From DASUKM01 sp036278735 (lineage in GTDB: Bacteria > Acidobacteriota > Vicinamibacteria > Vicinamibacterales > 2-12-FULL-66-21): DNA of 64,000 nt. A program made the translations under genes and the position numbers. The stretch covers positions 1-64,000 of the forward strand of contig DASUKM010000028.1 of NCBI GenBank assembly GCA_036278735.1, given 5' to 3'. The notes under the pieces were generated by a model, which searched no databases, had not been told where the DNA came from, and saw only the letters and a program-made list of their open reading frames with translations. This document shows, one piece after another, positions 16,641-24,611 of the stretch. How positions within the stretch are numbered: the first letter of the stretch is position 1; each line of letters begins with the position of its first letter.

Positions 16641-16660
16641 GCCGGGTCTTCAGACCCGGC
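16641..16660. terminator. Palindromic stem-loop (REP-like family A, copy 2) between convergent genes
   Basis: GCCGGGTCTTCAGACCCGGC is a 9-10 bp perfect stem located 8 bp after the DUF6496 stop and 15 bp before the end of the convergent BON gene. Without a flanking T-run it could serve as a bidirectional terminator or simply be a mobile REP copy. It is the same sequence as at 9212 apart from the two central bases. Confidence 0.7.
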
Positions 16661-16675
16661 GTTCCAGGCGCGGCC

Positions 16676-17398
16676 TTACTGGTCCCGCACGACGAGGTCG
16701 TTGACGACGCGGACGACCCCTTTGGTTTCGGTCGCGATCGCGGCGGCCCGGGCCTTGGACGCCTCCGAGCCGACCGTCCCCCTGAGCGTCACGACCTTGT
16801 CCTTCACCTCGACGTCAACCGCCGTATCCTTCAATAGAGGCTCGCCGGAAAGCCCGCTTTTCACGCGCGCGGCGATCGCCGTGTCGCTCAGCTTGTCGCT
16901 CGCGGCGTCCAGCCCTTGTGAGGTCTTCCCCGCCGCCTTGCCGACACCCTGTGCGGACTTCTGCGCCCCCTTTTGAACGCCGGCTTTGGCTTTCCTGGCG
17001 GCCTCGGCGGTCGCGTCGACCGCCTTGTTCAGGCCCGCCTTGGTCTTCGCCGCGGCGTTGTCCGTCTTCGATTCATCGATGTTGGGATTCACCTCGATGT
17101 GATTCGTCACCGAGACGACGCCGGCCACCTTGGCGAGGCGGCCTGCGCGCGCCTTCTCCACCGCGGTGCGAACGTCGCCGGTGAGCGTCACGCGGCCGTG
17201 GTCCGACTCGACGTCGATGTCGCGCGGCGCGAGCACGGCATCCTTCTTCAACCGAGTCTCCACGCTCGATTCGATCGCGTCATCGTCTACGTGCTGGACC
17301 GTGCTCGCCTGCGGAGCGGCGTGGACCGGATGAGGCGGTGTCGCTACGAAGAGGACACCCGCCGCTCCCACGACTGCCAAGGCATGTTGAATCTTCAC
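16676..17398 (-). CDS. Exported protein with two BON domains
   Basis: 240 aa from a GTG start with GGGGGAAG upstream. The signal peptide is MKIQHALAVVGAAGVLFVA, with a probable cut after PVHAA. BON domain 1 (about residues 45-105: ESSVETRLKKDAVLAPRDID, VTLTGDVRTAVEKARA, GVVSVTNHI) and BON domain 2 (about 172-238: IAARVKSGLSGEPLLKD, VVTLRGTVGSEASKARA) flank an Ala/Lys/Gln-rich linker (QKGAQKSAQGVGKAAGKTSQ). BON domains bind phospholipids and occur in periplasmic proteins of the OsmY type that respond to osmotic or envelope stress. The second arm of the pair is the better conserved. Confidence 0.9.
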   Translation of the reverse strand: MKIQHALAVVGAAGVLFVATPPHPVHAAPQASTVQHVDDDAIESSVETRLKKDAVLAPRDIDVESDHGRVTLTGDVRTAVEKARAGRLAKVAGVVSVTNHIEVNPNIDESKTDNAAAKTKAGLNKAVDATAEAARKAKAGVQKGAQKSAQGVGKAAGKTSQGLDAASDKLSDTAIAARVKSGLSGEPLLKDTAVDVEVKDKVVTLRGTVGSEASKARAAAIATETKGVVRVVNDLVVRDQ

Positions 17399-17681
17399 TG
17401 ATCGCTTCCCCCCGTCAGAGATGTGTTTCCGAGGCTGGGTCTCTGCAATCTCCGGACCTGCTTCGGCGCGACACGAGCGTCGTCCGACTGAGCCGGGGGG
17501 CGCCGAACAACGCGATGCGAGCGGCCGAGCTTCGGCCGATCGCTGCGCGCGCCGGGCGCGCGTCAAGGCTCGACGCGGCGAGGCCGAGGGATCTCTCGAA
17601 GGTTTCCGAACGGTCCGTCCGTTCCCGGATTGCTGATTCCGCGGAAGTAGTCGATCCGGACGCGTGTCGCCAGCGGACCAC
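17399..17681. other. Non-coding stretch between the BON gene and the tRNA terminator
   Basis: About 280 bp in which I see no gene, repeat or RNA. It must hold the promoter of the BON-domain gene on the minus strand, but no clear -35/-10 pair stands out. Confidence 0.5.
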
Positions 17682-17709
17682 AAAAAAGCCGCCGAAAGGT
17701 TCGGCGGCT
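17682..17709 (-). terminator. Rho-independent terminator of the tRNA-Val/tRNA-Asp unit
   Basis: On the minus strand a perfect 10-bp stem (AGCCGCCGAA with a 3-nt loop and TTCGGCGGCT) is followed at once by six T residues. It lies 15 bp beyond the 3' end of tRNA-Asp. Confidence 0.93.
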
Positions 17710-17723
17710 GCAGGCGTTCGGAG

Positions 17724-17800
<77 letters not shown>

Positions 17801-17923
17801 GCAAAGAAAAATGAAATAGCAGGCGCCCCGCGACTGTCAGATCCGTCACCTCTGACATCGGCGCCCGCATCCCCGAGCCTTCGCTCGCTGAAGGCGCGCG
17901 CTCCTGGCTTGCCAGCCGAAGGC

Positions 17924-17999
17924 TGGTGGGCGGTACAGGATTCGAACCTGTGACAGCCGGCGTGTAAAGCCGGTGCTCTACCAACTGAGCTAACCGCCC
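17924..17999 (-). tRNA. tRNA-Val (TAC)
   Basis: 76 nt with encoded CCA and A73. Acceptor GGGCGGT/ACCGCCC, D-arm AGCTCAGTTGGTAGAGC, anticodon arm CCGGC-TTTACAC-GCCGG (anticodon TAC), T-arm AGGTTCGAATCCT. It lies upstream of tRNA-Asp on the same strand and is probably co-transcribed with it. Confidence 0.97.
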
Positions 18000-18031
18000 T
18001 GCACCGCCGTCAACCGCAAGTCCAAACACCG

Positions 18032-18061
18032 ATTATAGGGTTTTCCACGCGAGCAGCGCAA
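18032..18061 (-). promoter_or_regulatory. Sigma70-type promoter for the tRNA-Val/tRNA-Asp unit
   Basis: On the minus strand TTGCGC (18056-18061) and a perfect TATAAT (18032-18037) are separated by 18 bp, placing the transcription start about 25 bp before tRNA-Val. The -10 box overlaps the TAA stop codon of the upstream methyltransferase gene, so the tRNAs have their own promoter embedded in the end of the lipopolysaccharide operon. Confidence 0.7.
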
Positions 18062-18575
18062 GCACCGCCAGCAGCCCCAGCGCCGCCCGGTACTCGCGGT
18101 TCGCCATCGCGCGCCGCAGGCTGAAGCGGCGCCGCGACGCCGCCGCGGCGCCGCGGCGATACGCCGGATATTCGCCGCCGAACTTCTCCGTCAAGTGCGC
18201 CTCTTCGCGCCGGATCGCCGCCGTGAGCGTCGCCGCCAGATAGACGACGACGATCGCCGCGACCGTCGCGCGCGCCGACGCCATCGCGAGTCCCACGCCC
18301 ATCACCGTCGATCCGAGGTACAACGGATGACGCGTGAAGCGGTACGGCCCCGATCGCGTCACCTCGCGCCCCTTCTCGAGGTGCCCCGCCGCCCAGATCC
18401 GGATCAGCTCCCCGGCCGCCCCGACGATCGCCCCCGCCGCGAGCGAACGCCGCGTGGGATGCGCGAGCCACAAGACGACCACGGCCGACACGAACCCGAT
18501 CGCGACGCGCCGCCGCGCGAGCGTGCGCATCAGCGCCTCGCCGAACCGAACGCCGCGGGAGGCTGGATCGATCAT
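18033..18575 (-). CDS. Membrane methyltransferase, isoprenylcysteine/phospholipid methyltransferase family
   Basis: 180 aa from ATG 18575, 13 bp after the stop of waaC. Hydrophobic segments occur at about residues 27-40, 44-60, 95-120 and 165-178. The family motif GPYRFTRHPLYLGSTVMGVG and the later EEAHLTEKFGGEYPAYRR form the SAM-binding site of ICMT/PEMT-like enzymes. The acceptor is unknown; its place at the end of the lipopolysaccharide core operon suggests a lipid or glycolipid, which is inference. Confidence 0.85.
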   Translation of the reverse strand: MIDPASRGVRFGEALMRTLARRRVAIGFVSAVVVLWLAHPTRRSLAAGAIVGAAGELIRIWAAGHLEKGREVTRSGPYRFTRHPLYLGSTVMGVGLAMASARATVAAIVVVYLAATLTAAIRREEAHLTEKFGGEYPAYRRGAAAASRRRFSLRRAMANREYRAALGLLAVLALLAWKTL

Positions 18576-18588
18576 CGTCGCCGGCCGA

Positions 18589-19596
18589 TCACTCCCGCGC
18601 ACGGGCGCTCCCCGGCAGCAGCCGCTGCTGCACGGCGGCCGCCACTTCCGCGTCCTCGACCCCCGCCAGGCACCACGCGGCCTGATGACAGCGCCTGTCG
18701 TATCGACAGCCGCAGCGGTCGAACCGCGACACGACAACGTCGTCGGACGCATACGGCCCGTTGCGGACGGGATCGGTCGGGCCGAAGAGGCTGACGGTCG
18801 GCGTCCCGACGGCGGTGGCGATGTGCAGCGGACCGGTGTCTCCCGACACGACCAGCGCGGCCGCGCGCGCGAGGGCGACGATATCCGGAATGGTGGTCGG
18901 GGGCGCGGGCATCGCGGCGCCGCTCGACTCGGCGACGATGCGATCGGCCAGCGTCTCCTCGCCCGGCCCCCAGAGCACGACCGGCACGAGACCGCGGACG
19001 TCGCGCAGGAAGGCCGCGAGCGCGCCGAAGCGCTCGGGCAGCCACCGCTTGTTCGGCCACGCCGCGCCAGGATTGATCAGCACGAAGCCGCGGCCCCCGA
19101 GCCGCTCGCGCAGCCGCTCGAGCGCGTCAGAATCCACCGGCGCGATCGGAAACTCGATCGTCTGCGTCTCGACGCCGACGGCGCGCAGCAGCCGCAGATT
19201 CTTGGAGATGACGTGCCCCCCTTCGACCGGCTGCGCATCCGAATAGAACGGCCGCGCCGACTTCTCGCGCAGGTGCCAGATCGAAAACCCGACGACGCGG
19301 CTCGCACCGGAGGCGCGCGCGAGGAGCGCCGACTTGAGCAGCCCCTGCAGATCCAGGGCGGTGTCGTACCGGACGGCGCGCAGCGCGGCAACCGCCTGGC
19401 TCCAGCCCGCCAGCGTCGGCCGCGACACCACGACGCTGCTGTCGATCGCTGTCACGAGATCCACCATCGGGCGATGGCGCGCCTCGACGAGCCAGTCGAT
19501 CCGCGCCGACGGAAACGCGCGCCGCAGCGCCGCGACGGCGGGGATCGCGTGCACGACGTCGCCGAGCGCGCCGAGCCGGACGACGAGGATGTTCAT
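18589..19596 (-). CDS. waaC: ADP-heptose:LPS heptosyltransferase I (GT9 family)
   Basis: 335 aa. WaaC adds the first L-glycero-D-manno-heptose to Kdo of lipid A at the cytoplasmic face. Seen are MNILVVRLGALGDVVHAIPA, YDTALDLQGLLKSAL, VLINPGAAWPNKRWLPERFG and VVSGDTGPLHIATAVGTPT with the FGPTDP motif that follows. A Cys-rich segment (CGCRYDRRCHQAAWCLAG) near the C-terminus is typical of the group. It overlaps the upstream rfaE2 by 4 bp (ATGA). Assigned as heptosyltransferase I rather than II by its Kdo-type N-terminus and because waaF is present separately. Confidence 0.9.
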   Translation of the reverse strand: MNILVVRLGALGDVVHAIPAVAALRRAFPSARIDWLVEARHRPMVDLVTAIDSSVVVSRPTLAGWSQAVAALRAVRYDTALDLQGLLKSALLARASGASRVVGFSIWHLREKSARPFYSDAQPVEGGHVISKNLRLLRAVGVETQTIEFPIAPVDSDALERLRERLGGRGFVLINPGAAWPNKRWLPERFGALAAFLRDVRGLVPVVLWGPGEETLADRIVAESSGAAMPAPPTTIPDIVALARAAALVVSGDTGPLHIATAVGTPTVSLFGPTDPVRNGPYASDDVVVSRFDRCGCRYDRRCHQAAWCLAGVEDAEVAAAVQQRLLPGSARARE

Positions 19597-20069
19597 GATC
19601 GGCGTTCGTGAATCCTGGCGATCAGGTCGCGCGTCGAGTGATCTTTCGGATCGCCGACGATGGCGATGCGGCCGCCGTAGCCGAGCACGGTGTCCCGCTC
19701 GGGCACCGAGGCCGCCGTGTAATCTGTCCCCTTGCAGTGCACGTCGGGTTTCAGTTCGACGAGCAGCGGCGCGACGGTCGGCTCCGGAAACAATGTCACG
19801 TACGCGACGCCGCGCAGCGCGGCGACGAGTTCCGCGCGGTCGCGGCCGTTCAGAATGGGGCGTCCGGATCCCTTCAGCCGCGCCACGCTCGCATCGTCGT
19901 TGACGGCAACCACGAGGAGGTCCGCTTCGCGCGCGGCGGCCTGCAGGTAGCGCACGTGGCCGACGTGGAGCAGATCGAAGCAGCCGTTGGCGAAGGCCAC
20001 GGTTCGTCCGGCGGCGCGGTCGGCCGCGATGCGCGCCACGAGCGACGGCCTGTCGAGAATGACGCCCAA
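19593..20069 (-). CDS. rfaE2: D-glycero-beta-D-manno-heptose 1-phosphate adenylyltransferase
   Basis: About 158 aa, the stand-alone nucleotidyltransferase half of HldE. It makes ADP-heptose for the heptosyltransferases. Motifs: TVAFANGCFDLLHVGHVRYL (HxGH), VAVNDDASVARLKG and CKGTDY. There is no ATG at the beginning; a TTG at 20069 (MGVILDRPSLVARI) just after the rfaE1 stop is preferred over a TTG 8 codons upstream that would lie inside rfaE1. The split of the bifunctional enzyme into rfaE1 and rfaE2 is common outside enterobacteria. Confidence 0.92.
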   Translation of the reverse strand: MGVILDRPSLVARIAADRAAGRTVAFANGCFDLLHVGHVRYLQAAAREADLLVVAVNDDASVARLKGSGRPILNGRDRAELVAALRGVAYVTLFPEPTVAPLLVELKPDVHCKGTDYTAASVPERDTVLGYGGRIAIVGDPKDHSTRDLIARIHERRS

Positions 20070-20076
20070 AGGTGAC

Positions 20077-21081
20077 CTATTCGGCCGCGGCAACGGCCTG
20101 CCGCAGATCGTCGGCGCTCACGGTGGCGGTGCCGCGGCGCATGACGACGATGCCCCCGGCGCAGTTGGCGAGCCGTGCGGCGTCCTCGGCGCTCGCGCCC
20201 GCGGCCAGCGCGAGCGTCATCGTCGCGATGACGGTATCTCCCGCGCCGGTGACGTCGGCGATCTGATCGGATCCGAAAATGGCGATGTGCACCGTCGGGC
20301 GATCCGGCTCGAAGAGCGCCATGCCGCGGCTGCCGCGGGTGACGAGGACGGCGCGGGCGCCGGTCCGCGCGAGCAGCGTGCGTCCGGCGCGCTCGAGCGT
20401 GCGGCGGTTCTCGCCGATCGCGATCCCGAGCGCCTGCTCGACTTCCGATTCGTTCGGCGTGCAGGCGGTCATCCCGCGGTAGCGCAGCAGCGCGTAGCGG
20501 GAATCGACGAGGATGGGCGCCCCGGGCCGGAGCCGCCGGCGCGCCGCGGCGACGAGCGACGGCGTGATAAGTCCCGTCCCGTAGTCGGAGACGAGCAGCG
20601 CGTCGCAGCGCGCGACCGCCGACAGCACGCGCGACTCGAAGCGGTGCCGCGCCGCCTCGTCGACGCCCGAACCGCCGGCGCGATCGATCCTGACGACCTG
20701 CTGCTTGGCCGAGTGGATGCCGCCGGCGAGAATGCGCGTTTTCGTCGGCGTCCGGTATCCGCCGGCGCGGACGACGGCCGACACGTCGACGTGCTGCCGC
20801 GCGAGCGCGTCGATCAGGCGATCGCCGGCCTCGTCACGCCCCGCGATGCCGATGGCGCGCGCCGCGCCGCCGAGCGCCGCGACGTTGTTCGCCGCGTTCC
20901 CCGCCCCGCCCGGCACGATGGCCGTCGAGTCGTAGTTCAGGATCAGGACCGGCGCCTCGCGCGACACCCGCGCGATCTGGCCGTAGATGAACTCGTCGGC
21001 AATCAGATCGCCGGCCACCGCCACGCGGCGCCGCGCCAGGCGATCGATGAGCGGCGAAAGGTGCGCGAGCGAGGGCGCCAT
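20077..21081 (-). CDS. rfaE1: D-glycero-beta-D-manno-heptose-7-phosphate kinase
   Basis: 334 aa, a PfkB/ribokinase-family kinase that phosphorylates heptose 7-phosphate at C1. It shows AGDLIADEFIYGQIARVSRE at the N-terminus, the substrate motif GGAGNAANNVAALGG, LLVSDYGTGLI, ACTPNESEVEQALG and the PfkB signature IADVTGAGDTVIATM with the catalytic Asp. The ATG at 21081 gives the expected N-terminus, 2 bp after the gmhB stop. Products flow to gmhB and rfaE2 in the same operon; gmhA is not present here. Confidence 0.95.
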   Translation of the reverse strand: MAPSLAHLSPLIDRLARRRVAVAGDLIADEFIYGQIARVSREAPVLILNYDSTAIVPGGAGNAANNVAALGGAARAIGIAGRDEAGDRLIDALARQHVDVSAVVRAGGYRTPTKTRILAGGIHSAKQQVVRIDRAGGSGVDEAARHRFESRVLSAVARCDALLVSDYGTGLITPSLVAAARRRLRPGAPILVDSRYALLRYRGMTACTPNESEVEQALGIAIGENRRTLERAGRTLLARTGARAVLVTRGSRGMALFEPDRPTVHIAIFGSDQIADVTGAGDTVIATMTLALAAGASAEDAARLANCAGGIVVMRRGTATVSADDLRQAVAAAE

Positions 21082-21083
21082 GT

Positions 21084-21659
21084 CTACGCTTCCCTCGCGG
21101 ACGACCGCAGAATGAGCGACGCGGCGGCCATCACGTCGTCGACGACCGCTTCGGGCGTGAAGCCGCCGGGGGGGGTGGCCTCTTCGGTGCGGCCGTACCC
21201 GGTGCGGACGAGGATCCCGCGCGCGCCGACCGCGGCGCCCGCCTGGAGGTCGTGCCAGCGATCGCCGATCGCCCACGACCGCGCGAGATCCAGGTCGAGA
21301 TCGCGCGCCGCGCGGCGGATCAGGCCGGGCTGCGGCTTGCGGCAGTCGCACGCGAGCCGGTAGCGATCGATCTTCGCCTCCGGGTGATGCGGGCAGTAAT
21401 AGAAGCCGTCGACGTGCGCGCCCGCCGCCTCGATCTTCGCGCGGATATGGTCGTGCGCTTCGGCGACGAACGCCTCGCGCACGATGCCGCGCGCCACCCC
21501 CGCCTGGTTGGTGACCACCACGATCGCGAATCCCGCGCGCGCCAGCACCCGCACGGCATCGATGCTCCATGGATAGAACACGAGCCGCTCGAGGCGATCG
21601 AGGTAGCCGGCCTCTTCGATCAGGGTGCCGTCGCGGTCGAGGACAATGGCGGGTCGCAT
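21084..21659 (-). CDS. gmhB: D-glycero-D-manno-heptose 1,7-bisphosphate 7-phosphatase
   Basis: 191 aa of the HAD superfamily. Seen in order are VLDRDGTLIEE (nucleophile and acid Asp), VVTNQAGVARG, the zinc-ligand segment YYCPHHPEAKI plus ACDCRKPQPG, and AIGDRWHDLQAG. It removes the 7-phosphate before adenylylation by rfaE2. Its ATG overlaps the TAA of waaF by one base. Confidence 0.95.
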   Translation of the reverse strand: MRPAIVLDRDGTLIEEAGYLDRLERLVFYPWSIDAVRVLARAGFAIVVVTNQAGVARGIVREAFVAEAHDHIRAKIEAAGAHVDGFYYCPHHPEAKIDRYRLACDCRKPQPGLIRRAARDLDLDLARSWAIGDRWHDLQAGAAVGARGILVRTGYGRTEEATPPGGFTPEAVVDDVMAAASLILRSSAREA

Positions 21660-22663
21660 TACCTCCCCAGGTGCCGGTCGACGGATGCGGCCACGCTGAC
21701 GGCATCGATCCGCCGCATGCAGCGATGGTCGATCGGACAGTCGCGCAGCATGCACGGCCGGCAGAACACGTCGCGGACGATCAGGTCGTGCGGTCCCAGC
21801 GGCGCGGTCGCGCGCTCGTCGGTCGGCCCGAAGATCGCGGTGACCGGCACGCCAATCGCCGCGGCCAGGTGCATCGCGCCGGAATCGTTCGACACGAACG
21901 CCCGGCAGCGCGCCAGCACGCCCGCGAGCGCACGCAGATCCGTCCGTCCGATCAGATTGACGACGTTCACGCCGGCGGGCAGCGACGATTGTACCGCACG
22001 CCCCGTGTCGCGATCGTCGGCGGCGCCGACGAGCACGCCGGTCACCCCCTCGCGCGCGAGGTGCGCCACCACGTCGGCCACGCGCGACGGCGGCCACCGC
22101 TTGGCTTCGCCGTACGCCGCGCCCGGCGCAAAGCCGACGACGAGGGCGTCGGCCGGCACGCCCGCCGCTTCGAGCAGTCGCGCACCCCGCGCCCGGGATT
22201 CGGGGCGAACGTCGATCAGCGGATGCGCGATCGTACCGCCGCCGGGGCTCGCGCCAGGCTCGAAGAGGCGCCGCACCAGTTCGCGATAATAATCGCTCTG
22301 GTGCACGCGCCGCGGGCGCGGCACGGCGCGGGTCAGCAGCCATCGGCGGCCGCTCGCGCGATACCCCCATCGTTCGGCGATCCCGCTCCGGCGCGCGACC
22401 CACCCGCTGCCGAACGAGTTGGTCAGCAGCAGGACGGCGTCGAACGCGCCGGCGCGCAGTTGCGCCGCCTCGCCGCCGGCGTGGAGCGGAAGCACCGCGT
22501 CGGGACGGCACGCGAGGCGTTCTTCGAAGAGCGGCGCGAGCGACGCCTTTGCCGCGATCGTCAGGTGCGCGTCGGGGAAATGACGGCGCACCGATTCGAG
22601 CGCCGGCAGCGCCATGACGGCGTCGCCGAGCCAGTTCGGAGCGCGCACGACCAGCCGCCTCAT
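21659..22663 (-). CDS. waaF: ADP-heptose:LPS heptosyltransferase II (GT9 family)
   Basis: 334 aa. It starts MRRLVVRAPNWLGDAVMALP, the characteristic 'PNWLGD' of WaaF. Further marks are VGFAPGAAYGEAKRWPPSR, FVSNDSGAMHLAAAIGVPV with FGPTDERATAP, and the CRPCMLRDCPIDHRCM cysteine segment. It adds the second heptose of the inner core. The ATG overlaps the stop of the acyltransferase gene (ATGA). Confidence 0.94.
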   Translation of the reverse strand: MRRLVVRAPNWLGDAVMALPALESVRRHFPDAHLTIAAKASLAPLFEERLACRPDAVLPLHAGGEAAQLRAGAFDAVLLLTNSFGSGWVARRSGIAERWGYRASGRRWLLTRAVPRPRRVHQSDYYRELVRRLFEPGASPGGGTIAHPLIDVRPESRARGARLLEAAGVPADALVVGFAPGAAYGEAKRWPPSRVADVVAHLAREGVTGVLVGAADDRDTGRAVQSSLPAGVNVVNLIGRTDLRALAGVLARCRAFVSNDSGAMHLAAAIGVPVTAIFGPTDERATAPLGPHDLIVRDVFCRPCMLRDCPIDHRCMRRIDAVSVAASVDRHLGR

Positions 22664-23631
22664 TCGGGTTCTTCGCGGCTCGCGGCGGGAAACATGCCGC
22701 GCACGCCGGCCGACGCCGGTTCGACGTCGCGCCAGCGGCGGTGCATCCACAGCCACAGCTCCGGGTAGCGCCGGACGTACATCTCGAGCACGTCGGTGCA
22801 CCGCTGCGTGAATTCACGGATCGCGTCGGGGGAATCGGCGCGCGGCGGCTCGACCGCGTGCTCGTACACCATCCTGAAGCGTCCGCCCGGCAGCGGCAGC
22901 GCGAACACCGGAATCACCGGCGCGCCCGTCCGCCGCGCCAGCGCGGCCAGCGCCGAGGTCGTCGACGCGGGCCGGTTGAAGAAGTCGACGTACACGGCAT
23001 CCGCGGTCTGGATGTGCTGATCGATGAGCAGCGCAACCGCCTGGTTGGCCGCCAGCGCGCGCAGCACGCGCCGGATGGCGCCGCGCCGGTAGAAGACCGT
23101 GTTGCCAGTCGACGTGCGGACCGACTCGAGCAGCGCGTGCAGCATCGGATTGTCGAGCGGACGGCCGACGACCGCCATCGGCTTCATCTCGAGCGCGTGC
23201 ACGAGGGCGTTGATCTCCCAGAATCCGAAGTGGCCGGTGAAGAGCAGCACGCCGCGCCGCTGCGCGTGCGCCGCCGCCACGCGCTCTTCCCCGTCGAACT
23301 CCACGCACCCGAGCATCTGCCGGGGCGTCATCGTGCTGAACTTCAGGAGCACCATCAGGAGCCGGCCGAAGTGCGCGAACATTTCGCGCGCAATCGCCGC
23401 GCACTCGGCGCGCGAGCGGAGGGGAAAGGCGGCCTGCAGGTTGCTGACGGCCAGCCGCCGGTGCCCCCCGTCGATCGCGTGGAACGTCCGGCCGAGGATC
23501 GTGCCGGTCAGGAGCACCATCCGCATGGGCAGCACGCGGACGAGCGTCCGCACGCCCGCCACCGCGGCGTACTCGAGCCGATGGCGCCACGAAGGAGCGC
23601 GATCAGCCACAGCGTTCCCGGCGCGCGGCAT
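22660..23631 (-). CDS. Lipid A biosynthesis acyltransferase, LpxL/HtrB family
   Basis: Up to 323 aa. The catalytic HX4E motif is in LFTGHFGFWEINAL; other marks are FHAIDGGHRRLAVSNLQAAF, the RPLDNPMLHAL segment and ALLIDQHIQTADAVYVDFF. An N-terminal hydrophobic stretch anchors it to the inner membrane, where it transfers a secondary acyl chain to Kdo-lipid A. The ATG at 23631 overlaps lpxK by 29 bp; a GTG at 23610 (VADRAPSWRHRLEY) is equally plausible and gives a more usual short overlap. Confidence 0.9.
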   Translation of the reverse strand: MPRAGNAVADRAPSWRHRLEYAAVAGVRTLVRVLPMRMVLLTGTILGRTFHAIDGGHRRLAVSNLQAAFPLRSRAECAAIAREMFAHFGRLLMVLLKFSTMTPRQMLGCVEFDGEERVAAAHAQRRGVLLFTGHFGFWEINALVHALEMKPMAVVGRPLDNPMLHALLESVRTSTGNTVFYRRGAIRRVLRALAANQAVALLIDQHIQTADAVYVDFFNRPASTTSALAALARRTGAPVIPVFALPLPGGRFRMVYEHAVEPPRADSPDAIREFTQRCTDVLEMYVRRYPELWLWMHRRWRDVEPASAGVRGMFPAASREEPE

Positions 23632-24604
23632 CGAGACCGCGCACGATCCACGTGTCGAACGCGTCGGCCGGCTCCGCGGTCATCGTCAACGGCACCCACG
23701 CCACCGGCAGCGGAAACGGCCGGAACGGCAGCAGGCGGACGAGATCCTTTTCCGTGGTCAGCACGAGATCCGCGCCGGCGTCGCGAGCCTCGCGCATGAT
23801 GCGCGCCGTGTCGGCGGCGCTGTATCGATGGTGGTCGCGATACGTCGCGCTGCCCCGCACGCACCACCCCTGCTGGCGAAGATCATCGAGAAATTGCTGC
23901 GGGTGCGCGATCCCGGCCACCGCGAACGCCTGAGGGCCAGCCGCCTCAATCCGTTCGCCGAACGGTTCGACGAGCCGGGCGCGCTCGAGGCGCCGGGACG
24001 CCCGCCACACCGGACGTCCGGGGGCCAGCGCCGACACGTCGGCCTCGCCCGCGACGACGACCGCGTCGGCGGCGGCCAGGCTGTCGAGCGGCTCGCGCAG
24101 GCGGCCGCCTGGCAGCGTGCGACCGTCGCGCAGATCGTCCGCGTTGACGATCACGACATCCAGATCCCGGTGCAGCGCGAGATGCTGGAAGCCGTCGTCG
24201 AGCAGGTGCACCGTGCAGCCGAACTGCTGCTCGGCGAGGCGGCCCGCGAGATAGCGATCCGGGCTGACGAGCACGGCGGCCCCCTCGAGCCGTCGCGCGA
24301 GCATCAGGGGCTCGTCGCCCGAGCGATCGAGATCCGCCCGGATGCCGCCCGGATCGCGAACCACGACGACCCCCTCCTCCTGACGCCGCCGCCCGTAGCC
24401 GCGGCTCAGGATCGACGGACGTTCGCCGCGCGCGATCAGCATCGACGCGATCGAGGCGACGAGCGGCGTCTTGCCGCGGCCGCCCACCGCGAGGTTGCCG
24501 ATACTGATCACCGGCGCGCGCAGCCGGCGCTGCCGTTCGGGATGCGCGGCGCTCGAGCGGCGGCGGCGGCGGGCGACGGCGGCATACACGGTGCTGAACA
24601 CCAC
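23603..24604 (-). CDS. lpxK: Tetraacyldisaccharide 4'-kinase LpxK
   Basis: 333 aa from a GTG at 24604, 7 bp after the waaA stop; the next codon is also GTG. It phosphorylates the 4' position of the lipid A precursor. The P-loop is SIGNLAVGGRGKTPLVA, preceded by the membrane-contacting N-terminal helix (VFSTVYAAVARRRRR). SRGYGRRRQ, SGDEPLMLA, LLDDGFQHLALHRDLDVV and LVLTTEKDLVRL are conserved family segments. Confidence 0.93.
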   Translation of the reverse strand: MVFSTVYAAVARRRRRSSAAHPERQRRLRAPVISIGNLAVGGRGKTPLVASIASMLIARGERPSILSRGYGRRRQEEGVVVVRDPGGIRADLDRSGDEPLMLARRLEGAAVLVSPDRYLAGRLAEQQFGCTVHLLDDGFQHLALHRDLDVVIVNADDLRDGRTLPGGRLREPLDSLAAADAVVVAGEADVSALAPGRPVWRASRRLERARLVEPFGERIEAAGPQAFAVAGIAHPQQFLDDLRQQGWCVRGSATYRDHHRYSAADTARIMREARDAGADLVLTTEKDLVRLLPFRPFPLPVAWVPLTMTAEPADAFDTWIVRGLDAARRERCG

Positions 24605-24611
24605 CGCGCGA

